64,000 nucleotides of DNA from Paralichthys olivaceus (GCF_024713975.1 NC_091111.1:16854501-16918500), one strand, 5' to 3'. Numbered from the stretch's first letter, positions 29,532 through 55,921 are shown. Numbers and translations: made by a program. The notes: generated from the letters alone by a model not told the origin.

Positions 29532-29865
29532 AGCTTAGCATAAAGACTGGAAGTGGGGTGTATAATAGCCTAGCTTCCTAAAATTTTGATGCATGTCACA
29601 GAACCCCTGAATCCTACAAGAGACCATGTTGTATTTTCTTTGTTTTAATTGGTATATGTTTGCAATTGCGATTGTGTGGAGGCAGACCAGAACCTGAATA
29701 TTTCGTAATTTTTGTCCAAACTGGGCCTAACTCTTGGGGTCCAGATATGCTCGGGTTGGGTATCCATCTATTCTATATAAGCGATGACAATCTGTGGTTT
29801 TAAAGGGATTTAGTTTGTCAAGTAATTCCTATCCATTTCCCCTTCCTTCCAGTCTTTATGCTAAA
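29532..29865. repeat. Fold-back repeat with 16-17 bp inverted arms
   Basis: TTAGCATAAAGACTGGA at the left arm is matched in reverse at 29848-29865, about 300 bp away. The motif AGCTTAGCATAAAGACTGG is one I associate with long palindromic repeats of fish genomes (from memory, unverified). The middle is degenerate. Confidence 0.55.
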
Positions 29866-30247
29866 CACCTCCTGGCTCCAGCTCCATTCTGCAACTTAAC
29901 TTCGTCAGACACAGATCATAAAATGATAGCTTTGCCCAGTAGATACAAACAAAGTCTTCAGAGTACCTGCTCTGACAAACTGAAATAAAAGCAAACCGAC
30001 CTTAATTTTTACACTTTAAGAACCAATAAAGTGCTATCCACCAGAGAGAGCATATGTAATGGTGTAAATGATAAAGTGAGCCAATCTGTGCCCATATAGT
30101 AGTGCACGGGAATGTAAACCTTGGAGTAGTCTGGAGGTTAAGTCCAAATCTGTGGTTAACATCTCTCCAGCCCCATGAGGTTTTGCACATTCTTTAATTC
30201 CAGTACATTCAACTATAGGCAACACTTCAAATTCAATAATGGATGTT

Positions 30248-30253
30248 TTTATT
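30248..30253 (-). terminator. scara3: Polyadenylation signal of scara3
   Basis: AATAAA on the minus strand about 405 nt beyond the scara3 stop codon. Confidence 0.5.
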
Positions 30254-30658
30254 CCCTATTATAAGCTCGTTCTGTACATTGACATTTGCATGTGGACAAC
30301 CAGATGGGAAGGTCTGTTGTATTTGAACCTAATAGAAGAAAAAGTCTGTCCAAACACAGTCCACTTCCAGACTTGAGTCCTCTCATGTCTCACTTTGTAG
30401 CAGCAGTTCAGTCCATGGCTGCAGTTCTGTTTTCTACTGTTGTTCTTTTCTTGTGGCCATGTTGCTAGATTTGGGAAGGGCCTCTTGTAAAAGCCCCATC
30501 TCCAATCTGATGTGTTGCATCTGTTCATAAAGTTTTCCATTGTCTTGCACATCCCATTCAAATGGATTGTCACATCTCCAGTCACAATGGATGATATTCC
30601 TTCAGACTCTGATGATTCTAAACCTTCATAGTTCTGGACCATATCTCCAGCCACCTCT

Positions 30659-44158
<13,500 letters not shown>

Positions 44159-44992
44159 GATTCCTGCCTCAAGAATCCTCTATTAGCAGCTTGTCCAGTT
44201 TGCTGAAGCTCAGCGCGATGATGCAGGTGATGCTTCAGATTTTTTTTTTCCCCCACAAAGCAAATGTCCAGAAAACAGCGATTCAGCAATTTACCCCTGA
44301 GGTGTCAGCAAAATCACTTTGTGCAACATTTTCCACTTGTCACCAAAGTCCAAAAAGTTCCAAAAATGACTTCCACAGAGAGGAACACTTAAATTAAAGG
44401 ATTCGGTCACATGCACAAAAGGATGCACAGATTTTTAACAAGTGCATCAGTGCTGAAGGTCACTGGCAAAAAGTTCCTCTAAGTTTTGAACATGTGTGTT
44501 TGCCTGCAGCTCTCTGGCATCATCCCTCTCCCATCCAGAGCCTGAGAAAAACTAAACTTCCTCAGACTGAAACCATGTGCGACTTTAAAGAAGGGAGAGG
44601 GAGGGAGGAAGAGAAAGAGTGGCAGGGAAAGGGGAGAGAGAGATGGGAGGGGAACAAAGAAACTGGAAAATGAGGGAGGGACTGGAAAAGGGACAGGGTG
44701 AAAAAAAAAAGTGAGAAAGGAGAGAGAGAGAGAGAGAGAGGAGACGGAGGGAGGGAAGGTCGCTGTGTTCTGTTGAAAGTCAGTCTTGCCTTGTGGCCGA
44801 GGCTAATTGCTAACAAATGTCTGGACATTGTGGAGCGAGCACCTTGAATATCTGAAGCCTTGGCCTTCGAGACGGGAAAATGGCCTCTGAACACACACAC
44901 ACACACGTCAGAGCTTTAATCCCTCTCTGGCTCCAGTTTTCTCTCTCTCACCTCGACTGTGTGAGACTAACAGCAGGTGTAATTCTCTCACC

Positions 44993-44993
<1 letters not shown>

Positions 44994-45025
<32 letters not shown>
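44994..45025. repeat. (CA)n microsatellite
   Basis: CA run of about 16 units. Confidence 0.9.
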
Positions 45026-45028
<3 letters not shown>

Positions 45029-45414
45029 TGGGATCCCAGTGTTTTCACTTCACTTATTTCCAGTCCTGTTCTCACTCTGATGTTTTCATTATAGTTAAAT
45101 ACCACAAAATAACATGCTGGATCGATATCATAGTTTCCAGTGGGTTACATTCATACTTACTGTGCTTCAGAAACAGCACTCACAAAAATAAATGTGGTTT
45201 ATCACAATGAGAAAACAAGCTGTTTAATGTTGTTTACTTTTTTCATCTGTTGCAATTTGACCGCTTTATTTCAAACAGCTTTTATTTGTTCCCCATTGTT
45301 TGTCTTCAGTTCTTCCAGCTCTTTCCAAGTACCTTGTAGTTGAGAGAGGTGCTTTGTAGATGAAGTTTCTCATCATCATGAATGGAACAGAAATACTTTA
45401 TTATCAGATTGCAC

Positions 45415-45560
45415 AGAATGACACTAGAGAGCTTTCCTCCACCCAGGCCCAGCAGTCCCTTCATGAAACCTCATTTAACTTCTACATATCTCAATGTTTG
45501 CTGCACACAATCATAAATATCTCAGTCCCCTGAATATTTCAGATTTTTGTTTTGAGATCA
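45415..45560 (+). repeat. Dispersed repeat family A, partial copy
   Basis: TTCCTCCACCCAGGCCCAGC, CTTCATGAAACCTCATTTAA, then CATAAATATCTCAGTCCCCT. Same leading order as the copies at 8556 and 20298. Confidence 0.7.
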
Positions 45561-47074
45561 GTGAATTAATCTGAGAAATCACATGAAAAACACAAAGGTG
45601 AAAAAAATGAGACCCTTAAGCTACAGGAGAGAATACACAAGGAAATGTGATTTTTAAACAACTCGGCCACAGAAGAGTTTTCAGAAGGTAAAGAAGTCAC
45701 GTCATTTTGATGGTGTCACACTTTTTGCTGAGGTGCAAACATACGAAACACAGCAAGGAGAAATATTCAATCAAAAATAAACAGGCTAACGTTGAGTCAG
45801 CTGAGAGATAATTGAACTCAGGTGTGACACAGGTGAAAACAGGTGCCGACGATCACAGGAGCAGGAAAATCAGACAGAGACAGGAAGTAATGAAGAGAGA
45901 CACACACACAGGGAAAGAAGTTTCAAAACAAAACAGGAAATAAGAAGAGGTACCGAGTCACGACAGGAGGTGAACAGCAGCACGTAATAATCAGTTTGAT
46001 AGTTTAGGGTCACAAAGCATTGAACTACAGCTCAGTTCATCACTTTTTCGGTCCCCTGGAAACGTTTGTTTGTTGTTTTCGTGGAGGTGGAGATAATCAG
46101 ATCAGTGGCTCTTCGTACAAATGACTGTGACAAAGAGGAAGGTATTAAAACTTGACATAATAGTCGACCAATTACGAAAACATGTTCCGGAACACTCGTA
46201 ATACCCTCAAGGACATTCTTCACTGTGTTTACTGCTTCACTCTTATCGGCAGATTGCAATGTAATTGCTTTGCATCACCACCGTAACCGTAATCTTAGGT
46301 CCCTGAATGTTTTGTACTTTTCCTTCTCTAGAAAAGTTGAAGTCCTCACAGCCATGATCAGTTTGTGAAAAATTAGAATTCCAGTAAATTCAATGTTAAT
46401 GTTGTTTGGCTGGTGTTTGACCACGAATCCACCAGTGTTTCATTAGAACGTGAAGTTTCTTAATCGCCTCAGTTCGTGCACATTCCAACTCACTCACAGA
46501 AACACAATTTCCCGATTCCCCCTAAATTGATACCAGAATCACGGGAATGTTTGAAGTTCATCTGCGGCCTGTCAGCCACAGGTCGTTCAGCGCCACCGAT
46601 GGGACCAATTAAAGCTGCTGATTATCATGTTTTGTTCAAGAAGCCAGAGGAGGCCGAGTCACAGCTCCCTCTCGCTCTCTTTCCGTGTGTTTGTGCCGAA
46701 TTGTTGAAATTAATGCCATCGGTTGAGGATTGGCTCCAGAGCTGCATGGTTTCAATTGAGATGTCGAGTCAGCTGCTTTACACAAGATGCACTCACACGT
46801 GTTTGGGATGTAAACATAGCCTCTACATGAAAGATGGACGACACGTCTCCACGTCTTCCTGCAGAAAATGAAGCCCAAATGTTTACAAATGCTGCTATCT
46901 CGATCTCCATAGCATTGATCGTGCTGTGGAGCCGCGGAATCGAGTTCCCGCAATTCAAATCACAATTCAGTCTCAACTGTGAATCATTTCACCAATTTCT
47001 ATAGCATCAAATAACTAATTTGAACAAAACTTACTGGAAAACTGGCATTTAAACAAGTTTTTTTTTTCTTTTTT

Positions 47075-47160
47075 TAGTTTGGTCATGTCCCAACCACTAA
47101 CATGGAGGAGGCAAGTTTTATGACCTTGACCTATGATGAGGTGGTTAAAATGAAGCTTTA
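47075..47160 (-). repeat. Dispersed repeat family B, short copy, reversed
   Basis: TTTAGTTTGGTCATGTCCCA, then ACCACTAACATGGAGGAGG, which is the reverse-strand form of the leading block at 50408-50450. Confidence 0.65.
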
Positions 47161-47684
47161 TTTAATATCACTGTCACATATAATAATACAATCATATACA
47201 TGATGTGTGTATCAGAAGATGATTGTATCACAATTATTAAATATATGAATTTAAATTATATATGACCAGATTTATATAACTCCCCTATGTGACCTTCATT
47301 AGCTCATGTGTGTAGACAGCGTTCAGAATGTGATGAAGAACGGAGGTGCTGCCTCCTAGTGTCGCATTTGTCTTTTACACTGATGAAAAAATATCCTGCA
47401 ACAGGTTCACAGACAGAAAAACATGTGAATGAGACACATGATGATGATTTATCTGTTATGCCGGATCCCTCTGGTCTCGAAGTTCATCCTCGTCCACGCA
47501 TAGTTCACATCTGTCCAGACACCAGCAGACACTGGTCTTTACATATTCTAAAAGATTTTGAAATGATAAAAACTTTAAATAATTTATTTTTCAATGTCCT
47601 AAATTAATATATTTGTGTAGTTTTGCACTTTTACAATGATTTTCTATTTCTTTCTATTCCCCCCAGTATCAGGTCAGCATCTGA

Positions 47685-47685
<1 letters not shown>

Positions 47686-47761
<76 letters not shown>
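47686..47761. repeat. (GT)n microsatellite
   Basis: About 38 uninterrupted GT units. Confidence 0.95.
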
Positions 47762-48656
47762 GACCCCTCCCTCTGCTGTTTTAAATTCCCAGAAGCCTCC
47801 TCACTCACTCTGATGGGAAGTGTTGCTTGTCGGTACAAGCTGCTCCTTTTTTCAGACAAAGCAATAAGAAGCTCAGTGACCTGAATCAATGACATCGAGC
47901 ACATCTGGAGAAGAGCTGAGTCTCAGACGAGCCTCGTTAGCAACTAACTGTCTCCATCCAGATGTTTGTGTCTTTGATTAATTACAGTTCATTAGAAAGT
48001 GGATTCTGATTCTTTAACAGCATGTTTGGCATTGACCAGGCTACATATTATAATTGAGTGTGGTTATACAGTAGATATTGTAAATTAAACACCATGTAAC
48101 TGGATGATTAATGCATGTGGATGTTTATTTGGGTTATTTTTGTATTTTGTGTGTCTTCCTGGATGTTTTGGATCTGCACCACTTTATGGTTATTGAGTGT
48201 GTGTTTGTGGTTGTTGGATATTTTGGAGGTGAGCACCCGGGGCCCTGCAGCTTCTATCAAAACAGTTTTTAATGGTTCGCTGTTTAATCGTCTATTTTTT
48301 GTTTTGATTTGTTGCCTCTCTGTGTTTTCTCCTCTCTGTGCACGTGTCCTGTTATGAATAAAATCTTTCTCGGTAACTTGCAGATAAATGCAACGTGAAA
48401 GTGAAGTTGTAAGATGATGAGTCATGGTCAGGATGAATAAACTTTTGTGTTTTTGTCAGTGCTGCTGCCAACACTTCACAACACTTCTGGAAAAGTCCTC
48501 AGGCTCAGCAGCTTCGAGTCAGACACAGTCAGACACAGTCAGACACCTCGTCAACAGGAAAACAGATTCTGATTTCAAAATAATAGCTCAAAGTTTTTCT
48601 TAAGCTCTTTATTTGAGCTTTTTATACTGAAGAGACGTGTTAGGTTTAACCTTTTA

Positions 48657-48726
48657 GTGGTGGAAGAACTGCTCAGATCCTGTACTCAAGTAAAAGCACT
48701 TATACTAGAAGTAGAAGTAGAAGATT
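48657..48726. repeat. Fragment of a dispersed repeat (third motif)
   Basis: GTGGTGGAAGAACTGCTCAG, then ATCCTGTACTCAAGTAAAAG, then a GAAGTA tandem. I recall GTGGTGGAAGAAGTACTCAG followed by a TACTTAAGTAAAAGTAC core as a widespread motif of fish genomes (from memory). Single copy in this window. Confidence 0.4.
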
Positions 48727-49370
48727 CACACTATATTCTACACATTGCTTACACGTGTTTTTACTGTAGTTTATCTTTATATAGCCCTGTATTTTTATAT
48801 TATATTATATTATCTACAAATTAAATGTATCCTAGATTCATCTACCTGTTTTATACAGGTCTGATGAAGGACAACCAGGACTGGGAACAGTGTCGTGGAT
48901 GCCCGAGGCTCACTGATACAGATTATTGCAGGTTATGATGCATCTCAGTTTAATGCATATGAGGCTGCGTAGCCACAGAGATCCCATACTGACCTCTGAC
49001 CTCTATGATGCATAGGTGAGCATCTGAACTGGAAAAAAGAAAATCTGATGAATCATGTTTTTGAACATGATGCTCGTTATCAGGTTTCATCTATTTTATT
49101 CTATTTTGAACTTTTCTCTTTTCTGCTTCTGCACAAAAGTGAAGTTCCCCCGACTCGGGATCGATAATCTTAGATTTAATTCTTTAATCATTCATCCTTG
49201 ATATTCTTGATTCGTGCATTAGCCCCTTACCCCATTCTAACGTCCATCCTGTGGTTTTATTTTGAAGGGTATCACAGGACACGGGCTCTTCTCTCCCAGC
49301 AGTCTGACGCCAGCAGACAACATGCCTGCTCAGTGAATCACATGTCTGCACCATCCCCGTTATCCACGGG

Positions 49371-49380
49371 TATAAAAAGG
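49371..49380 (+). promoter_or_regulatory. clu: TATA box of clu
   Basis: TATAAAAAGG, a strong TATA box, about 60 nt above the donor of a noncoding exon. Clusterin genes of mammals are also TATA-driven. Confidence 0.75.
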
Positions 49381-49404
49381 AGCAGCAGAGAGGCTGAGGC
49401 AGCT

Positions 49405-49438
49405 TCAGACAGTCTGGAGTCTCAGGAAACAAGCAGAG
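49405..49438 (+). other. clu: Noncoding exon 1 of clu
   Basis: Starts about 30 nt below the TATA box (estimated) and ends at a consensus donor, AAGCAGAG then GTGAGT, at 49438/49439. It would splice over 2.76 kb to the acceptor CTGCAG at 52198. A noncoding first exon is the usual clusterin layout. Confidence 0.7.
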
Positions 49439-50397
49439 GTGAGTCACAGAGAATGCTTTTATTTTCTCAGCCTGCAGCTCAGTGATGCTCAGAGGAAAAG
49501 TATTTTGTGTTTTTATGCTTCATAACAGTTTTATTCTGACAAAATGTGAACGATGAACAGAATGATGCCTTTTCCAGATTCGTCTCAACGTTTCTGAATC
49601 TGATTCATCTCCATTATGTGTCTTTGATTTTCTGTTTGGAAATGTTGGTGCCTGCAGTCGCAGAAATGCTGACCTCACGGCTGGGGCTGTTGTTTATGTT
49701 GCTTACTCATGGGTGCGACCTCCATCTTTGGATGAAAACAACAGGATTAGTGTTGATGACATCATGACATTGATGTTGGTTCACTTTGGAGCACAGGGGC
49801 TTTTAAACTGAGACGTTATAAACATGTTGTTTGATGATTGATGGATTGGAAGATACGAGCAGGAAGGATTTTTAATCAAATGTACATTTAGTATTTTAAT
49901 AATTATTCACATTCAGTTGTCATCCTAAAGTATAAATACTGTAAAATGACTTTTTGATTATGTTAGTTATGTGCCGGCTACATTTTAGGGATTTTTGCAG
50001 ATTTTCTGTTTTGTCCCTGAGCTGAATTTAGCATAGATCCATAAGACAGGTGAATCCTCCGAGGTCAAAAATCCCCAAACGCTTGAAATGAGGCCGAAAT
50101 GAGGCCGAACGCTCCAGTGTCCCAGTTGTTGTAAATGGAACCTGGATGATCCAGATTAGGTAACTGCTCCTTCTTCTTCCTTCCCTGACGAGGAAAAAGA
50201 CGTTTGTACGTATTTTCCAGCAGAATCATTCGTGGAATGACAACAAGAACCAGCATCTCGAGGGGAATCTCACTTTCTGTAACTGGAATTTCAGACGCAG
50301 ACGTTTAAACAGATAAGACGTCAGTGACGGAGACGGGATGAAACATAACACAATAAAGATCTAGTAGATCTAGAGAAATGAAAGGTTATGTGTGGCT

Positions 50398-50704
50398 GTA
50401 TAACCTCACCTCCTCCATGTTAGCAGATGGGACATGGACCAAACTAAAAAGTCAAAGAACATAGTGAATAAAAAATTTTCTCAAACATGGATTCTGTCAT
50501 TTCACTGATGTTTGTAAACATGAGGTGAAAAGTGATGATTGACAGCTGAAACTGACTCGTGATTGGTCAAGCATGTCCCCCCCCCCCGATCACTACTGCG
50601 CAGATTTCAAAGGTCCAAGATGGCGGCGTTAATATATTCGGCTTCACTTCTGAACAGTGGGGAGAAGTGGAACTGCATTGTCCATGTTTATACACAGTCT
50701 ATGA
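50398..50704 (+). repeat. Dispersed repeat family B, full-length-looking copy
   Basis: In clu intron 1. Starts ACCTCACCTCCTCCATGTTA, GCAGATGGGACATGGACC, passes through a GATTGACAGCTGAAACTGA block, a C run and CCAAGATGGCGGCG, and ends CATGTTTATACACAGTCTAT. This is the most complete of about seven copies in the window. Confidence 0.7.
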
Positions 50705-51589
50705 TAAGAATTCAATAATAATATAATGATATAATATGTAGGATTATAACATATTGTAAAATAATAGTAGTTTTAGATTTGAGGATGTAGTGGACAGATG
50801 TTACTCTCATCTCTGTGTTTCACTTCATGAAGCTGAAGCTGAACTTCCTGTCCGCCCGTTCAGGCAACAACATCTGGAGCTGCTGGACGGTTTACATTCT
50901 TTCACTTGTGTGACCAGGATCCCAGCAGCTGCTATTCAGCGAAAAAAAAACACAGCTCCACCTCTGCTGCGTAAATTATTTCACCTTTTCTCTCCGTGTC
51001 ACTCTCACTCCTTTCACTTTTTCCTCCGTCTTTGTTTTTCACTTTGCTTTTCTTCTCTCGTCCTTTTCCTCAGTCTTTCCCTTCTGGGTGTTTTCTTATT
51101 AAAAAAAAAGATCTCACTGTTTACTAAGCGTCCACCTACTGGCTCGCTGTAATTAAGCTTGAGGTTTATCGTCACATGAATAATGAGCTTGTTGTGTAAG
51201 CGGCTGTGGCTCGGTGCTAAACTCAGGAACTCGTGTGCTCACGCAGCGAGGAGGAAGTTATTTTCTTAGCTCCCAGGCGTTCGTGCAGTCCTGCAGGGTT
51301 TGGAACAGTCGGGGACATTTTTAGATGAAGCTTTGCTGCCCTGAGTTTATCTGTTACGTGATGAGGACAGATACCAGAAACAACCTGGCATGAATTCTGC
51401 TGAATAATATAGAACTACTTTAACCGAGTAGAGTTTCAAGAGATTTTGGAGCCGGAGTCTAGTTTCAGATGTCAATCGTGATGTTCCACCAAGTATTTAT
51501 GGCATCAAATTGATCATTACAAACATCAGTGTGATAACAACTTCCTAAGTTGACAGAAATTTTATTTGAAAGTGTATTTTAATGTTTTA

Positions 51590-51670
51590 GTTTGGTCCCT
51601 GTCCCAAGCATTAACACGGAGGAGGAGGGGGTTAAAGACCCACATCACTTTGGCTTCACGCTTCGAGATT
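51590..51670 (-). repeat. Dispersed repeat family B, short copy, reversed
   Basis: TTTTAGTTTGGTCCCTGTCC then AAGCATTAACACGGAGGAGG. Also in clu intron 1. Confidence 0.6.
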
Positions 51671-52242
51671 TGTCTGAAAAGTTCAAGAAAAGTCCCCAAA
51701 CGTTTCTTTTTAAGTGTGAACCTTCAAGCTCAGTTTTTAATAGTGTCACTAATGTAAAAGACAAATGAACTGATGCATTCAGACACGTGTGTTCAGAGGG
51801 AAGAGGAGGATCAGGTTTAGAAATAATGAACAGAGATTAGACTGATAGAGAGATTGGTACTGCAGAGAGGGAGGGGGCCAGTGTGTGCGTGTGTGTGTGT
51901 GTAGTTCATGTCCGACAAGTCAAAGTCACAGGAAACGCTGATCCGAGGTCAGTTTGGCGTCAGAGTCTTTGCAGAGAAAGACGATCCATTCATTCTGCAT
52001 GACTTTGGTCTACTTAAGTATTGATTGGTTCTTGTTTTGCTGTGTCACAGGACACAGTCTGTGTTCCAGCGTCCATTTTCCACTGCGTAGGTCTTTGCAG
52101 CAGACATCGTCCTCTGCTGGTGATGGAGGGACGGTGCAAAAACATTACGACAGTCCGGAGGCCCCAAACTCAACCTGTGTGTTATCGTGTGTCTGCAGGT
52201 TTTACTCATCATTGCCTGCTGGCCCAGTGAGAGTCGGAGAGG

Positions 52243-55200
52243 ATGTTAATGATGATGATGATGATGAAGAAGAAGGGGCTGAAGTGTCTGGCTGTGGTGA
52301 CTCTTCTTCTGGCTGCGGCCAACTGCATCCTCCCTCCACACAGACAGGATCTGGACCGTAGGTTTCACAGCACCTGGAAAATACACAGTGTCAGTTCACT
52401 CAGATCAGAAAAATAAAAATTGGTTTTTATTCTAATTCTTCCCATAAATTAGGAAAACCGCAGAATGATTTGGATTATGCAGAGTAATCAAAAACAACCT
52501 GGTGCAGGAAATATGAAATATTTAATGCATTAAAGAACCAAGTACAAAATATAATTTGCAGAAGCAGCAGAAATCTAATATAAAACATTTTGGGCATGTA
52601 CAAGTAGAGTTAGAGTATCTGAGTATGTTAAGAAATACATGAAACTCAGTAAAGACTCACCGTGAGCGTGTGCTGTGTTTTCTTGTGTCTGCAGAGCTCT
52701 CTCTTCAAGGAGAGAAGTATCTGGCCAAGCAGGTTGAAAACGCCGTGAACGGAGTGAAGGAGATGAAGAGCGTGATGCAGAAATCCTCAGAGGACCACAA
52801 GAAGTTTCTGGACGCTCTGGAGAAAACCAAGCAGCAGAAAGACGTACTCGATAACTACAGTGATTTCTTTGTATCGTAGAATCTTCAAATGACAGATGAA
52901 TGAATTATGTGGAGGATTTTGATCGACTAGTTATTTCAGTGGAGTCGTTCAACTACTGTAGAACAGTAAATATGCTGTAAAGTCTAAAATCCAGTGGTTT
53001 ATTCATCTTCAGGAGGAACTTAACGAACCCAGATGTAAAAACTGTTGTTTTATTCAAAGAAATTTAAAATTAGAAGATCAGCAAAGGGTTTGATAGTTTC
53101 CAGAATCACAGGAATTGAACAGAAAAGCACAGCCTGTTATCAAGCAGCACCACAGAGGCTGCTCCATCAAATCACTTGTTTAATCAGTAGATGAAATGTG
53201 TCTGTGTTGCTGCAGGAAGCGCTGCACACGGCTCAGGAGATGGAGGCCAAGCTGGAGCAGGAGGAGGAGGTTTGTAACGAGACCATGAAGGCTCTGTGGG
53301 AGGAGTGTAAGCCCTGTCTGAAGAACACCTGCGTCAAATACTACTCCAGGACCTGCAGCAGTGGATCAGGACTGGTGGGACGCCAGGTGAGACTCGAACT
53401 CGACGTCACCGGGACCTGTTTGTCATCATAATCCAAACATTATATCAATGGCAGCTTTTACAAGTGGTGCCGATGTATTGATGACATATTGTTATGAGAA
53501 TCAATCATAGAGAGAATGAACCAAACGGACCTGAGCTGTTTCTGTGTCTCTGCAGCTGGAGGATGTGCTGAACAGGACGTCTCCCTTCTCCATCTGGATC
53601 AACGGGGAGAAAATCGATGTCCTGGAGCAGGAGGACCGGCGACAGGACAAAGAGTTTAAGAACCTGGAGGAGAAATACACTGTGATGGCTGACGGAGTGG
53701 ACAGCATCTTTTCAGACAGCATGAAGGTACCGTTAAATCTCACCGATAAACAAGAGACTCATGTCATAATAGTGACATATGAAAATACAACCAGTGCATC
53801 GATGGATCATCTCTGTTCTTCTCTCAGGTGGCGGATCACGTCCACTACAACCCTCCGGTCTTCTTTCCCAGTTTCTTGAGCCCGTTCACTCGTCACAGCA
53901 GAAGTGTTCGTTCTCTGTTCCACGATCCCTTCCAAGGCTTCCAGAGCCTGTTCTCCCCCATGATGGGGATGGGCAGGAACTTCTTCGGCTCTATGGACTC
54001 CATGATGGACACGGACGCTGACACTGTTCCCAACGAAGGTACGAGAAACCACAACCAAAATCACAACCACTGAAAAATAAAAGCTGGATCTGTCGGTTTG
54101 AACCTCACAGTTTGTTATTTCTTTTTCTTTTTCACTATTTATCAGCACGAAACATTTGTTCTTTTCTTTTTTTCATGTAACATTTTAGTAAAAATACCTC
54201 AAATACTTTATGAAAAAATACTTTCAAGTGTCTGAATCAGAATCTGAAACACGTTTATATTTGGTCACGTGCATGTTTACAGCAGCTATAAGAGAAGTTT
54301 GTGTGGTTTTAAAGCAACATGAGAAAACATGTTTCCCATTGAAATCAAAATGCAAAAACAAACTCAAGTTAAAACTCACGAGATATGAAAAATGCATGTT
54401 ACGGTTCAGAACACTAGAATTTAGTGGTTGAAAGTTTAATTAGTACAAAATCTGTTGGCAAATAAACTGTTAAAAGTTTTGAAGAGAAAGAGTAACAACA
54501 ATTTAAATCAGTGTTTGGTGCTGAGTTTCATACCATTTCATTGTTTTTCATTTCCCTTCGTCCTCTCTTGTTTGTCTGCAGACGGCAGTATGAAAGAGGA
54601 CGTGGTGATCACTAAACCTTTTGGCAACGGCAGGATGACCTGCAGAGAGATTCGTCGCAACTCTGCCGGCTGCCTCAAGTTCCGCGATGAGTGCGAGAAG
54701 TGCAAAGAGATCAAACACGTCGGTGAGAGAACTCAACAAAATACTACCCTTAATCCAAAATAAACAAGTAAATACAAGTGATAATTAAATAAATATAACG
54801 AGGAGGATGATGATGATGAGGTCCTTCATCACAGACTGCTCTGGGAGGAGACCTCTGGAGGGGCCCCTGAAGGAGGAGCTGGAGGAGGCCCTGGCGATGG
54901 CCGAGCGTTTCACTCAGCAGTACAACTCCCTGCTGAGGAGGTTCGAGGAGCAGATGTTCAACACCTCCTCCATCCTGGACCTGTTCAACCGGCAGTTCGG
55001 CTGGGTGTCGTCCCTGGCCAACAACACGGACAGCAAGGACGGTATCTTCCACATTCAGACGGTACGGAAGTGTCTCCGTCCGTAGGAGCTGTGAGGACTG
55101 AAGCTGGACATGTGCAGACCTGTTAGATCAGTGGAAATATACAATATTCACTATATTTCTGTGATTATTATTTCAAGTGTCTGTTTGTTCTTATATTTTA

Positions 55201-55921
55201 TGAAAAAGGTTATAAAAGTTGTCTCAATCATTCGAATGAAGAGGATATGTGATTAAAATGAGCGTTGATGTTTTGGCTCTACAACGTGCAGGATAACATA
55301 GTGTGAAGTTCAACCCTCTCTGTGCTGCAGGTGATCAGCAGGGACCCTGAGGAGAAGCCCGGCGAGGACAAGCAGCCCGGAGAGACGGACGTGTCCCTGC
55401 AGCTGTTCGATTCTCCCTCCATGAACTTCACCGTGCCGGGCGACATCCCTTGGACCGACCCCAAGTTCTCGGAGGTGGTGGCTCAGGAGGCTCTGGACCG
55501 CTACAAGGAAACCGCAGTGTGAGTGTCAAACCAGGTCACTGCAGGAAAAACACATCAAACATCATTTAGATGACAAGAACGATGTTATTCTCATATCTAT
55601 GTATGGTAACTATGAATTAAATAATAGAGTAATAAAAAAAACAAAAGATTACTGTGTTACATCACTAAGTATTATATAATTAATATGTAATTAATTTACA
55701 ATCCATCGCTTATATCATCTTTATTTTCTTCATTTCTTATATCACACTTTTTATTCTTCTGTCCTTAGTTCATGTTTCCTCATTTCTCTTCTTTTTCTCA
55801 ACTGAAAACAGATGATAAGAATAATAATAAGAATAATAACACATTTAAATCATGAGATGTTTGTGAAAAGCTCTAATCTCTGTATTTCTTTTGATTTTTT
55901 TTTTACAGTATTGTCAAGTAA
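52243..55921 (+). CDS. clu: Clusterin (apolipoprotein J), complete
   Basis: Secreted disulphide-linked extracellular chaperone that binds misfolded proteins, lipids and complement. Coding exons: 52243-52357 (exon begins at 52199), 52695-52843, 53216-53386, 53556-53726, 53828-54038, 54582-54722, 54835-55061, 55331-55518 and 55909-55921. They total 462 codons including the stop (human 449 aa). The start is a run of in-frame ATGs followed by [20 protein letters not shown], a signal peptide. Both five-cysteine blocks are intact: [20 protein letters not shown] with a further YYSRTC, and [12 protein letters not shown] through [20 protein letters not shown] then SLFHDPF fits the furin-type site that splits clusterin into beta and alpha chains. 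N-glycosylation sites seen include CNET, LNRTS, FNTSS, NNTD and NFTV; the human NST site in the second cysteine block is NSA here and so lost. It ends YKETAVIVK. It is read away from scara3. Confidence 0.97.

Larger units (their letters stand above)
15640..30240. other. Gene-free spacer between ak7 and scara3
   Basis: About 14.6 kb between two convergent genes. No set of exons with matching phases was found on either strand. It holds CA/GT microsatellites, copies of dispersed repeat families A and B, a fold-back repeat at 29532-29865 and one exon-like segment at 18908-18964. The remainder is unremarkable AT-rich sequence. Confidence 0.6.
44159..49370. other. Head-to-head spacer between scara3 and clu
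   Basis: The scara3 5' UTR lies just right of 44158, but its upstream end was not located. The spacer holds purine-rich tracts (44587-44760, including a GA run at 44719-44740), CA/GT microsatellites, and copies of repeat families A (45415-45560) and B (47075-47160). No coding exon seen. Confidence 0.55.

Noticed and set aside
48519-48547. Short spaced repeats suggestive of an array
   Set aside because: Just three direct tandem units of CAGACACAGT; no spacers, so not a CRISPR-type array.
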